Source: JAEUNJ01 sp052035955
GTDB taxonomy: Bacteria > Pseudomonadota > Gammaproteobacteria > Burkholderiales > Rhodocyclaceae
DNA length: 25,833 nucleotides
Reading direction: 5' to 3'
Assembly (NCBI GenBank): GCA_052035955.1
Contig: JBPOHD010000134.1
Span: forward strand, 1-25,833
Shown here: positions 16,468-23,204 of the stretch, in pieces
Layout: each line of letters begins with the position of its first letter
How positions within the stretch are numbered: the stretch's first letter is position 1
Position numbers and translations under genes: made by a program
The notes under the pieces: generated by a model
The model's database searches: none
Told to the model about the DNA's origin: nothing
What the model saw: the letters and a program-made list of their open reading frames with translations, nothing else

Positions 16468-16788
16468 ATGCTCACGATATTCAAATCCGACGCCAGCGGC
16501 GACGTCGTCATGTTCGAAAAGAACGGCAAGGCGATCCTGCGCCTGCTCGGCAAGAACCCTGAAGATCCCAGGGGTGTCGTCACGGTCGACCAGCTTCCCG
16601 GGGCGCTCGCGGCCATCAAAACCGCAATCGCCGCCGACAAGGAAATGCTGCGCCAGACCGCCGGCGCGAATGGGGCCACCCATGGCGCCGCCAGCGGAGA
16701 GATCACCCTGTCCCAGCGCGCCCTGCCATTCCAGGAACTGCTGGAGCGATCCATCAAGGGCAAGGCCAGCGTGACCTGGGGCGTCTGA
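16468..16788 (+). CDS. DUF1840 protein
   Basis: A 106-aa soluble protein. The N-terminus MLTIFKSDASGDVVMFEKNGKA, the LGKNPEDPRGVVTVDQLP segment and the final QRALPFQELLERS are the hallmarks of the DUF1840 family, found mainly in beta- and gammaproteobacteria and without known function. A variable Gly/Ala-rich middle (about residues 65-80) is normal for it. GAGGAG precedes the ATG. It is transcribed away from cbpA with a shared control region. A GC-rich hairpin follows its stop codon immediately. Confidence 0.9.
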   Translation: MLTIFKSDASGDVVMFEKNGKAILRLLGKNPEDPRGVVTVDQLPGALAAIKTAIAADKEMLRQTAGANGATHGAASGEITLSQRALPFQELLERSIKGKASVTWGV

Positions 16789-16809
16789 CCCCCGGCCGAC
16801 GGCCGGGGG
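16789..16809 (+). terminator. GC-rich hairpin after the DUF1840 gene
   Basis: A perfect 9-bp stem, CCCCCGGCC/GGCCGGGGG with a GAC loop, begins at the stop codon. No T-run follows, so termination here would be weak or Rho-assisted. It also lies 35 nt past the end of the convergent Rrf2 gene. Confidence 0.5.
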
Positions 16810-16843
16810 CGACCCGCGAGGTCCGCCGGCTCGCCTTGCGAGC

Positions 16844-17347
16844 TTACGACGCCAGGGGCCGGACTTCGGGTCGGACGGGCGTCCTTTCGGCGAAGAATGC
16901 AGGCGAGGCAGCCACCGAGGGCCTGGCCGGGTAGCCGGACGCTTCATCGAACTGGAGAAGGGATTCCAGGCTCACGGAACGCAGGTAGTCGCGCATCCTG
17001 TCGTACATGCGGCCCCAGACCATGTCCGAGATGCGCGATTCGCGTGCCGCGCATTGGGCATCATCCTCGCGCGACAGGTGCGTAAAAGAATTGCTGTCGA
17101 CGGCTTCGACGATGTCGGCCACGCTTATCGTCGCCAGGCAGCCTGCCAGGCGATACCCGCCGCCGGGCCCGCGAAAGCTGAGCACGAAACCGCCGCGGCG
17201 CAGGTTCCGGAATATCTGTTCCAGGTAGGACAGGGAAACCTTCTGCCGCTTGGCGATATCGGGCAGGTTGACGGATTTCTTCGTTCCGTGGCTGGCGATG
17301 TCCAGAAGCGCGGCGATCGCCACGCGGCTCCTCGAGTTGACTTGCAT
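16844..17347 (-). CDS. Rrf2/IscR-like regulator lacking the three-Cys cluster site
   Basis: A 167-aa winged-helix regulator. The N-terminus (MQVNSRSRVAIAALLDIASHG), the recognition region LPDIAKRQKVSLSYLEQIFRNLRRGGFVLSFRGPGGGYRL and ISVADIVEAVD follow E. coli IscR closely. IscR binds a [2Fe-2S] cluster through three cysteines after this point; here that region has only Cys99 (AQCAARES), with Cys70 elsewhere. It therefore probably cannot hold the IscR cluster in the usual way. The C-terminal 35 residues are Ala/Pro-rich and not conserved. The ATG has a very strong GGAGGAG site. It is not linked to isc genes. Its effector and targets are unknown. Confidence 0.88.
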   Translation of the reverse strand: MQVNSRSRVAIAALLDIASHGTKKSVNLPDIAKRQKVSLSYLEQIFRNLRRGGFVLSFRGPGGGYRLAGCLATISVADIVEAVDSNSFTHLSREDDAQCAARESRISDMVWGRMYDRMRDYLRSVSLESLLQFDEASGYPARPSVAASPAFFAERTPVRPEVRPLAS

Positions 17348-17432
17348 GTCGACTCTCCTCCATAGGCTGTGTCCGTCCCATCCCCGCCGACGACGCGGCT
17401 GGGGCATCGCTGCAGGACCGAGGCCGCCGATG

Positions 17433-17458
17433 CGCCGGATTCCTTTCCGAATCCGGCG
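17433..17458. repeat. 10-bp perfect inverted repeat upstream of the Rrf2 gene
   Basis: The arms CGCCGGATTC and GAATCCGGCG (17433-17442, 17449-17458) flank a CTTTCC loop. It lies about 86 nt before the Rrf2 start and could be a 5'-leader stem, an operator or a terminator remnant. No T-run follows on either strand. Confidence 0.5.
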
Positions 17459-17556
17459 GCGCGGCGATGACTCCGGTCCCCTCCCGGCCAAACCCCGAGC
17501 CCCGGCACCCGGAAAGAGACCGCATCGACATGCTGGAAATTTGCGACCTTGGCGTC

Positions 17557-17572
17557 TGTGCGGAAGCACACA
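17557..17572. promoter_or_regulatory. Weak operator-like palindrome, copy 7
   Basis: The core GTGCGGAAGCACAC (17558-17571) matches nine of the ten conserved positions (CACAC for CGCAC). It lies between the divergent Rrf2 and 49-aa membrane protein genes, 210 and 284 nt from their starts, farther than the other copies. Confidence 0.35.
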
Positions 17573-17854
17573 CAACGACAAGGCCGCGCCGGACAAGGGA
17601 AACGCCGGCGCACTGCACAATTCCAGGAAACGCCATCCCGTCGATCCAGTGTGGCCTGTCGAACAGACCGCGGGCGAGCTGCCGCCCACACTGCATGCAA
17701 CTCCCGGGAGCCTGGAGACGGCCGGTGGCCGACAGGCAGACAGCGCCAGTCTCGGTCGGGAGCGGGCCGAGCCCGGATGGCGTCACGACGCGCAATTGCG
17801 CGCAGCGACGCCGGCCCACACGCCGGGGCAACGAATGTCGAAAAGGTGAATTCC

Positions 17855-18004
17855 ATGCTGTATACCGTTGCTGTCGTATTGCTCATCCTGTGGCTCCTCG
17901 GGCTCGTGACCTCCTACACCCTCGGCGGCTTCATCCACATCCTCCTGGTGGTGGCACTCGTCATGGTCCTGGTCAACGTGATCAGCGGACGCCGCGCCCT
18001 CTGA
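17855..18004 (+). CDS. 49-aa membrane protein, lmo0937-like
   Basis: A 49-aa protein with two hydrophobic helices (YTVAVVLLILWLLGLV and HILLVVALVMVLVNVI), joined by TSYTLGGFI and ending SGRRAL. The pattern LLILWLLGLVTSYTLGGFIHILL is typical of the lmo0937-type family of tiny membrane proteins, common in proteobacteria and of unknown function. AAGGTG lies eight bases before the ATG. It is 168 nt upstream of the CcoQ-like gene on the same strand. Confidence 0.82.
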   Translation: MLYTVAVVLLILWLLGLVTSYTLGGFIHILLVVALVMVLVNVISGRRAL

Positions 18005-18172
18005 GGTCGCCCGGGATCCGCGCTTGCACCGGCGAATCCCGGCACAGGGCCGGCCCGTGTCCGGGCGGAGAAGGTTTCGCGTCCGTCCCAAGGCACGCTC
18101 AGAGGCACCCTGGAAATGCGCAGGGAAACACGGACCTGGCCAGGCAGCACGTACGGGCCTCGAGGAAACCAA

Positions 18173-18352
18173 ATGGAACAACTCGCCGAAATTCTCTCCG
18201 ACTACGGAAGGCAGGCCATGATCGTCTTGACCTTCCTGGCAGTCGTGGTCTGGATCTACCGCCCCGGAGCCGAAAAGCGTTACAAGGCCGACGGCAACAT
18301 CCCCTTCTACGGCGACCGGAAGCAAGACCCGAAAGCCCGCCACAGGGGCTGA
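18173..18352 (+). CDS. Small CcoQ/FixQ-like membrane protein (orphan)
   Basis: A 59-aa protein with one transmembrane helix (AMIVLTFLAVVVWIY), then RPGAEKRYKADGNIPFYGD and a basic tail. The Y-x-x-x-x-x-K-x-Y/F-x-x-x-(G/A)-N-(I/L)-P-F pattern just after the helix resembles CcoQ, the small subunit that stabilises cbb3 cytochrome oxidase. No ccoN, ccoO or ccoP lies in the window, so this may be a stray copy or an unrelated look-alike. GAGGA lies seven bases before the ATG. The next gene is convergent, 27 nt away. Confidence 0.6.
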   Translation: MEQLAEILSDYGRQAMIVLTFLAVVVWIYRPGAEKRYKADGNIPFYGDRKQDPKARHRG

Positions 18353-18379
18353 GGCAAGCCCTGCCGGCACCATTCGCGG

Positions 18380-18610
18380 CTATTTGTTCTTCGACAAGGC
18401 GGCAAAGGCGAACACGGCCACGCCCGCAGCCATGAGGCCCCAGCCGAGGGCGGCCGGCAACCAGACCGTGTGCGTCTGCTCGGCGGTCGCGGTGATCGGT
18501 CCGATCTTGAGAACCTCGTCCGTGGTCGTGTAGTTGTAGTGGTCGAAGCCGAGAACCGCCGCGCCGATGGCGATCAACGCAATTCCGGTGACAAGGGTCG
18601 TCTTGATCAT
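18380..18610 (-). CDS. 76-aa two-helix membrane protein, unknown function
   Basis: A 76-aa protein: a first helix (LVTGIALIAIGAAVLGF), a 30-residue loop (HYNYTTTDEVLKIGPITATAEQTHTVWLP) and a second helix (ALGWGLMAAGVAVFAFA), ending LSKNK. The Y-T-T-x-(D/E)-x-V-x-x-I-G-P-I-x-x-T loop resembles small proteobacterial membrane proteins I have seen without a named function. The loop is probably periplasmic. AGGAAAGGA precedes the ATG. An operator-like palindrome lies 214 nt upstream in the shared divergent region. Confidence 0.78.
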   Translation of the reverse strand: MIKTTLVTGIALIAIGAAVLGFDHYNYTTTDEVLKIGPITATAEQTHTVWLPAALGWGLMAAGVAVFAFAALSKNK

Positions 18611-19019
18611 GGTCGATTCCTTTCCTGGGTCGCCGCTGACCGGAAAGCGTCCTGCCGGCGGATTCTTCCCTTGTTACACGCGAAATCCTCCGCGCTCTGT
18701 GCGGCCGACCACGCAAGGCGGCGCGGACTCTCCGGATGCGTCGGTCAAAGCTTGGCCGGAAAGCGCAAGCCAGGAATCGGCAAAGGCAGGTCGGCCCCGG
18801 GCCTAAGCGGTGCCCTACGGCTATGTGCGCTGTCGTACAGACATAAGGCTTGCACGCCATTAGTCTTCCGCCGAAAAGGGCCATGGCCATCGGGCCCGAC
18901 ACACCCCGGTCGGTCCGTCGCACGACCGCGCGCTCCTGTGCAGGGAAGCCCATGTCCATGTACTCTTTCGCCCGGTACCACTGTGCGATACCCGACCATA
19001 GCCACTTTGAGGAGCATCC
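18611..19019. other. 409-nt divergent intergenic region
   Basis: No supportable gene. It contains the operator-like palindrome at 18824-18839 and separates the 76-aa membrane protein gene (minus) from the PAS-Crp/Fnr pair (plus). I could not place promoters with confidence. Confidence 0.5.
18824..18839. promoter_or_regulatory. Operator-like palindrome, copy 8
   Basis: The core GTGCGCTGTCGTAC (18825-18838) with one mismatch, followed by AGACAT. It is nearly identical to copy 4 at 8413. It lies 182 nt upstream of the PAS gene that is coupled to the Crp/Fnr regulator, suggesting autoregulation. Confidence 0.65.
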
Positions 19020-19616
19020 ATGGAAAAGTCGAACTGGGTCGAAAGGCGGCACGTGCTGAGGCGAAAGGCCGAGGCGCTGACCGCCAAGGTGTCGCCGCCG
19101 GGCGTGGCGCCCGCACCTGGCGAGGTGCTGATGCACGAACTGCTGGTGCACAAGATCGAACTGGAAATGCAGATCGAGGAGTTGCGACGGGGCCAGGCCC
19201 TCCTGGAACAGGCCTCGATCGCCCATGCGCGTCTCCATGACGACGCGCCGAACGCCTGCATCACCGTCGATGGGCATGGCCTGATCAGCGAAGCCAACCA
19301 GCACGCGACGGCATTGCTGGGCCTCGAACGCGCCGCGCTGGTGAACACGCGCTTCTCGCGTTTCGTCTCGCCGGCGCACCGGCAACGCTGGGAAGTCCAG
19401 TTTCTCGCCATGACCGAAAACGCCGACGCCGGCCGGCGTGCGCTCGTCCTCGAAATGGCGCGCCTGAGTGCGCCCTCCTTCTACGCCTATCTCGAATGTC
19501 GCTGCCTGTGGCCGGCGGAAGGGCAGCCGATGGTCCAGTGCGCCCTGGTCGACATCGGCGCGATCCGGCAGGCCGAGGCCGAACTGGACGGCCACGGCGG
19601 GGCGACCGGCCGTTGA
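19020..19616 (+). CDS. PAS-domain protein without output domain
   Basis: A 198-aa soluble protein. Residues 1-65 are helical and charged (HELLVHKIELEMQIEELRR), a likely dimerisation coil. Residues ~70-185 form one PAS domain (ARLHDDAPNACITVDGHGLISEANQHATALLGLERAALVNTRFSRFV). No kinase, GGDEF or DNA-binding domain follows, so it probably senses a ligand and acts on a partner. GAGGAG lies six bases before the ATG. Its stop overlaps the TTG start of the Crp/Fnr gene by 4 nt (TTGA), so that regulator is the obvious candidate partner. The coil-plus-PAS layout also resembles the N-terminus of many hybrid kinases, but the codon pattern and overlap show no truncation. Confidence 0.82.
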   Translation: MEKSNWVERRHVLRRKAEALTAKVSPPGVAPAPGEVLMHELLVHKIELEMQIEELRRGQALLEQASIAHARLHDDAPNACITVDGHGLISEANQHATALLGLERAALVNTRFSRFVSPAHRQRWEVQFLAMTENADAGRRALVLEMARLSAPSFYAYLECRCLWPAEGQPMVQCALVDIGAIRQAEAELDGHGGATGR

Positions 19617-20350
19617 TCCCATTCCCGAACCCCAACGGCGCCCCGGATCCACGCCAGAACCGCCTGCTCGCCGCCCTGCCGGAAGAAGACTACGCGCACC
19701 TGCTGCCGCACTTGGAGCGGATCCCCATGGCCCTGGGCGAATGCCTGTACGAGCCCGGCACGCGCATGCGCCACGTCTATTTTCCGACCACCGCCATCGT
19801 CTCCCTGCTGTATGTCATGGAGAACGGCGCCACGGCCGAGACCGCCGTCGTCGGCAATGACGGCCTGGTCGGCATTGCCCTGTTCATGGGCGGCGACACG
19901 ACCTCCGGCCAGGCGACGGTGCAGGGCGGCGGCTTCGGCTACCGCGTCAAGGCGCCGGTGATCCGTGAGCATTTCGGGCAGTCCGCCCCGGTCCAGGGAA
20001 TTCTGCTGCGCTACACCCAGGCCCTGCTGACGCAGATCGCCCAGACCGCCATGTGCAACGCCCACCACAGCCTGGACGAACAGCTTTGCCGCTGGCTGCT
20101 GCTGCGCCTGGACCTCCTGTCGGGCGATACCCTGAAGGTGACCCAGGAACTGATCGCCGGCATGCTCGGCGTACGCCGGGAATGTGTCACGCAGGCCGCC
20201 GGCAATCTCCAGCGTGCCGGCCTGATCGGCTACAGCCGCGGCCAGATCACCGTCCTCGACCGCCCCGGCCTGGAGCGCCGCAGCTGCGAGTGCTATGGCG
20301 TCGTCATGCGAGAATACGATCGCCTGCTCGGGCAGCCTCCGGTTCATTGA
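19613..20350 (+). CDS. Atypical Crp/Fnr-family transcription regulator
   Basis: A 245-aa regulator with an N-terminal cyclic-nucleotide-binding-type beta-barrel (about residues 15-120: GECLYEPGTRMRHVYFPTTAIVSLLYV, then VVGNDGLVGIALFMGG), a dimer helix (LLRYTQALLTQIAQTA) and a C-terminal HTH (TLKVTQELIAGMLGVRRECVTQAAGNLQRAGLI). The Arg-Ser pair that binds cAMP phosphate in CRP is not evident, nor is the N-terminal FNR cysteine cluster, so the signal is unknown. In the recognition helix Arg189 and Glu190 align with CRP Arg180 and Glu181, which read the GTG of the CRP half-site. The start is a TTG overlapping the PAS stop. An SCECYG motif with two close cysteines follows the HTH. Confidence 0.88.
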   Translation: MIPFPNPNGAPDPRQNRLLAALPEEDYAHLLPHLERIPMALGECLYEPGTRMRHVYFPTTAIVSLLYVMENGATAETAVVGNDGLVGIALFMGGDTTSGQATVQGGGFGYRVKAPVIREHFGQSAPVQGILLRYTQALLTQIAQTAMCNAHHSLDEQLCRWLLLRLDLLSGDTLKVTQELIAGMLGVRRECVTQAAGNLQRAGLIGYSRGQITVLDRPGLERRSCECYGVVMREYDRLLGQPPVH

Positions 20351-20415
20351 CGTGCAAGCCGTCGCCCGCGAAAGGCGCCGCCGCCATTCCTGATCGGGAG
20401 GCGCGGCCACCGCAG

Positions 20416-20431
20416 CGTGCGCTGACGCACT
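20416..20431. promoter_or_regulatory. Operator-like palindrome, copy 9
   Basis: A perfect core GTGCGCTGACGCAC (20417-20430), 66 nt past the Crp/Fnr stop and 170 nt before the Ala/Lys-rich protein start. Confidence 0.68.
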
Positions 20432-20532
20432 GACGCCCCCGTCCGCAAGGGTCATATTCCGCTTGGCGGCATGTTCACGACGGCCTTGGATGGCTGCCTG
20501 ACATGCCGGCGGTCAACTCGGAATCGCCGCTT

Positions 20533-20549
20533 CTTCCGGCATGCGGAAG
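20533..20549. repeat. Hairpin CTTCCG/CGGAAG upstream of the Ala/Lys-rich gene
   Basis: A 6-bp perfect stem with a GCATG loop, 51 nt before the start codon. It could be a 5'-leader stem. The same stem sequence with a GGG loop occurs at 7487-7501. Confidence 0.35.
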
Positions 20550-20599
20550 GACTGGGCCGAGAGTCGGATTTCTTGCGTATCTACTTAGGGGATTTCAAT

Positions 20600-21121
20600 A
20601 TGAACAAACTACTGTCAGCACTGATCGCATCGGCATTCGCCGTCTCCATCAGCGTCAATGCCGTCGCGGCGGACTCCGCCAAGGCGGAAGCCAAGACGGA
20701 GAAGGCTGCCTCGACGGAAATGAAGAAGGAAGCCACGGCGGATACCAAGGAAGCGAAGAAGGCTGCCAGCGCCGACACCAAGGAGACGAAGAAGGCCGCT
20801 GCTGCCACGGAGATGAAGTCCGACGCCAAGGCCGACTTCAAGCTGGCCGAGACGAACGCCAAGGCGACCTACAAGACCGCCGCCGCCGATTGCAAAACCA
20901 AGCCGGCCCCCGACCAGAGCGCCTGCCTGAAGGACGCGAAGGCAGCCAAGACCAAGGCCATCGACGAGGCCAAGGCCGCCAGGGACAAGTCCGTCGCCGA
21001 CGCCAAGGCGGCGAAGAAGGCCGCGGCAGTCGAAGCCAAGGCGAGCAAGGTGAAGGCCGCCAACGAAGCCACCGCCAGCAAGGACAAGGCCAAGGCCGAG
21101 GAAAAGGCCGCCACCAAGTAA
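20600..21121 (+). CDS. Secreted Ala/Lys-rich low-complexity protein
   Basis: A 173-aa exported protein. The Sec signal is MNKLLSALIASAFAVSISVNAVAA, with cleavage likely after residue 24. The mature part is almost entirely Ala, Lys, Glu, Asp and Thr in short imperfect repeats (KKEATADTKEAKKAAS; AKAAKTKAIDEAKAARDKS), predicted to be one long helix or to be disordered, as in LEA-like or H1-like proteins. Two cysteines in the central segment (AADCKTKPAPDQSACLKDAK) break the repeat and could form a disulphide in the periplasm. AGGGGA lies nine bases before the ATG. The low complexity makes homology calls unreliable. A stress-protective role is inferred only from composition and the upstream operator. 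Confidence 0.85.
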   Translation: MNKLLSALIASAFAVSISVNAVAADSAKAEAKTEKAASTEMKKEATADTKEAKKAASADTKETKKAAAATEMKSDAKADFKLAETNAKATYKTAAADCKTKPAPDQSACLKDAKAAKTKAIDEAKAARDKSVADAKAAKKAAAVEAKASKVKAANEATASKDKAKAEEKAATK

Positions 21122-21233
21122 GTCGCGCCCGTCGCGTATTCGGGGGGATTGGTCGTCTCGACCATGCCCCGCCTGCTTTCCAGGGGCGTGCGCACCACTC
21201 ACCGGGGAACATCTGACGCGATCCCCGCCCGGT

Positions 21234-21965
21234 TCAGCCCGTCACCATCCCATCCACGACCTGTATGGTCTTGTCGCAGCGGCTCGCCAGGGCGGGATTG
21301 TGGGTCACGAACAGCACGGTGGTACCGTGTTCCCGGTTGAACCGGCGCAGCAGCGCGAAGACTTCGTCGGCACTCTTGGTATCCAGGTTGCCCGTCGGCT
21401 CGTCGGCGAGCACCAGGGCCGGGTCCATGGCCAGGGCGCGCGCCACGGCCACGCGTTGCTGCTGGCCGCCGCTGAGGTTCGCCGCCAGATTGTCCTGCCA
21501 AGGCGTCAGGCCGACATTCTCGATCAGTTCGGCGGCGCGCAGGCGCATCGCATCGCTGGCGAAGCCGGCCGCCCCGAGCATGGGCATCATGACGTTTTCC
21601 AGGGCGCTGAAGGCGGTGATCAGGTGGTGATACTGGAAGACGAAGCCGATGTTGTGGCCGCGCAGGCGGGTCAGTGCCCGGTCGTCGAGGCGCGTGGTCT
21701 CCTCGCCGAAGACGGTCAGCGTGCCGGCGGTGGGCCGGTCGAGGAGTCCGACGATGTTCAGCAAGGTGCTCTTGCCCGAGCCCGACGGCCCCATCACGGC
21801 ACAGAACTCGCCCTTTTCCAGGGTCAGGTCGATGCCGTGCAACACCTCGGTCTCGATCGACGTGCCGACATTGAATGCCTTGCGCACGCCGCGCAGCTGC
21901 ACCACGACTTCGCCGTCGGCCGCCGTCGCGGCCACGGGAACGGGCACCGGCTGGGCCTCAGCCAC
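21234..21965 (-). CDS. ABC exporter ATPase (MacB/LolD-like)
   Basis: A 243-aa ATPase with Walker A GPSGSGKST (residues 59-67), the Q-loop in GFVFQYHHL, the signature LSGGQQQRVAVARAL (from 164), Walker B LVLADEPTGNLD (from 185) and the switch histidine in LFVTHNPAL. Sequence and length match the LolD/MacB ATPase branch. The GTG start lies inside the end of the permease gene (8-nt overlap), so the two proteins are probably made in step; no ATG is available before the Walker A motif. Unlike the pump at the left of the window, ATPase and permease are separate proteins. It is the last gene of the LuxR-adaptor-permease-ATPase operon. Confidence 0.93.
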   Translation of the reverse strand: MAEAQPVPVPVAATAADGEVVVQLRGVRKAFNVGTSIETEVLHGIDLTLEKGEFCAVMGPSGSGKSTLLNIVGLLDRPTAGTLTVFGEETTRLDDRALTRLRGHNIGFVFQYHHLITAFSALENVMMPMLGAAGFASDAMRLRAAELIENVGLTPWQDNLAANLSGGQQQRVAVARALAMDPALVLADEPTGNLDTKSADEVFALLRRFNREHGTTVLFVTHNPALASRCDKTIQVVDGMVTG

Positions 21966-23193
21966 GGATCGCCACCACGGGGTCGAGGCGTGCCGCGCGC
22001 AGGGCCGGGGCGAAGGCGGCTGCCAGGCCGGTCAGGGTGGCCAGCAGCAGGGCCGACACGAACAGGGCCGGGTTGAACACCAGCGGGAACAGGGGCGTGC
22101 CGTCGGTATTCAAGGCGTAGTGCTGCCAGAGCAGCAAGGCCAGCGAACCGATGGCGCTGCCGACCAGGGAGCCGCCCAGGCCCAGGAGGCCGCCCTGGAG
22201 CAGAAATACGCGCAGGACCTGGCCCTGGGAAATGCCCATGGCGCGCAGGATGCCGATCTCCCGCGACTTCTGGACCACCACCACGACCAGCACGCTGGCG
22301 ATGCCGAAGGCCACGGAAAGCCCGACGAAGAAACGGATGGCGGTATTGGCCGTCGTCTGGGCGCTGACGGCGGCGAAGAACTGGGCGCCGGTCTTGATCC
22401 AGCTGTCGGCCTCGACGCCGGTGGCGGCGGTGATGCGCTGCGCGATCACTTCCGCCGCATAGACGTCGCGCACCGTCACCTCCAGGCTGGTCACGCCGCC
22501 CACCAGGCCGAGCAGGCTCTGGGCCGTATGCAGGGCCACGAAGGTGGTGCGCTGGTTGGCCCCCTTGTTCCCCAGGTCGAATATGCCGATGACGACGAGG
22601 GTGTTGACCGCCCCGCCGGCCGTGGTCAGGCGCAGCTTGTCGCCGACCTCGACGCCCAGTTCGCTCGCCAAATCGGTGCCGATGAGGATGTCCGTGCCGG
22701 TCAGGCGCGCGTTGCCGCGCACGATCTTGCCCGGGATGTCGACGATGCGGTAATAGCCGTCCGGCTCGACGCCGCTGATCGAGACGGCGCGGCTGGCGCT
22801 GCCGCGCACGACCAGGGCCGAGCCGCCGGCCACCGGCGCCACCACCACCACGTTCGCCATGGCCTGGATCTGCCCGATCAGGGTCTGCCACTGGTCGATG
22901 GATTTCAGCCGCTGCAGCGGGGGCTGCACGATGGCGCCCTCCACCCCGGCGCCGCTGGGTCCGCCGCGCAGGGGCCGCGTCACCTCCTTCGCCGGCAGCA
23001 ACTGGATGTGCGCCTGGGCCGACAGGACGCGGCGGATGAAGTTCGACTGCAGGCCGGCCATCAGCGCCGACATGAAGACGATCACGCCGACGCCGATGGC
23101 CACACCGGCGATGATGAATACGGTCTGCAGGCGGCCTTCGCGCAGGAAGCGGATGGCGACGATCCACTCGAAGGGAAGCCAGGTCTTGAACAT
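21958..23193 (-). CDS. ABC exporter permease (FtsX/MacB-type)
   Basis: A 411-aa inner membrane protein with the four-helix FtsX/MacB layout: helix 1 near residues 24-46 (VFIIAGVAIGVGVIVFMSALMAGL), a periplasmic domain of about 240 residues, then three helices from about 285 to 400 (FFVGLSVAFGIASVLVVVVVQKSREIGILRAMGIS; LLGLGGSLVGSAIGSLALLLW; LFVSALLLATLTGLAAAFAPALRAARLDPVVAIRG). The SREIGILRAMG coupling motif and the ARLDPVVAI tail are diagnostic. It starts 11 nt after the adaptor stop. The transported substrate is unknown. Confidence 0.93.
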   Translation of the reverse strand: MFKTWLPFEWIVAIRFLREGRLQTVFIIAGVAIGVGVIVFMSALMAGLQSNFIRRVLSAQAHIQLLPAKEVTRPLRGGPSGAGVEGAIVQPPLQRLKSIDQWQTLIGQIQAMANVVVVAPVAGGSALVVRGSASRAVSISGVEPDGYYRIVDIPGKIVRGNARLTGTDILIGTDLASELGVEVGDKLRLTTAGGAVNTLVVIGIFDLGNKGANQRTTFVALHTAQSLLGLVGGVTSLEVTVRDVYAAEVIAQRITAATGVEADSWIKTGAQFFAAVSAQTTANTAIRFFVGLSVAFGIASVLVVVVVQKSREIGILRAMGISQGQVLRVFLLQGGLLGLGGSLVGSAIGSLALLLWQHYALNTDGTPLFPLVFNPALFVSALLLATLTGLAAAFAPALRAARLDPVVAIRG

Positions 23194-23204
23194 CGGGCGC
23201 CGCT

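Larger units (their letters stand above)
17348..17854. other. 507-nt region without a recognised gene
   Basis: No open frame here has a ribosome site, family sequence or coding-like third positions. It contains a 10-bp-stem hairpin at 17433-17458, a weak operator-like palindrome at 17557-17572 and a CTCCCGGGAG palindrome at 17701-17710. It should carry the divergent promoters of the Rrf2 gene and the 49-aa membrane protein gene, but I could not place them. Confidence 0.5.

Noticed and set aside
20615..21202. Long minus-strand Gly/Leu-rich and Arg/Pro-rich frames opposite the Ala/Lys-rich gene
   Set aside because: They arise from the repetitive GCC/AAG codons on the plus strand; the plus frame has a signal peptide and ribosome site.
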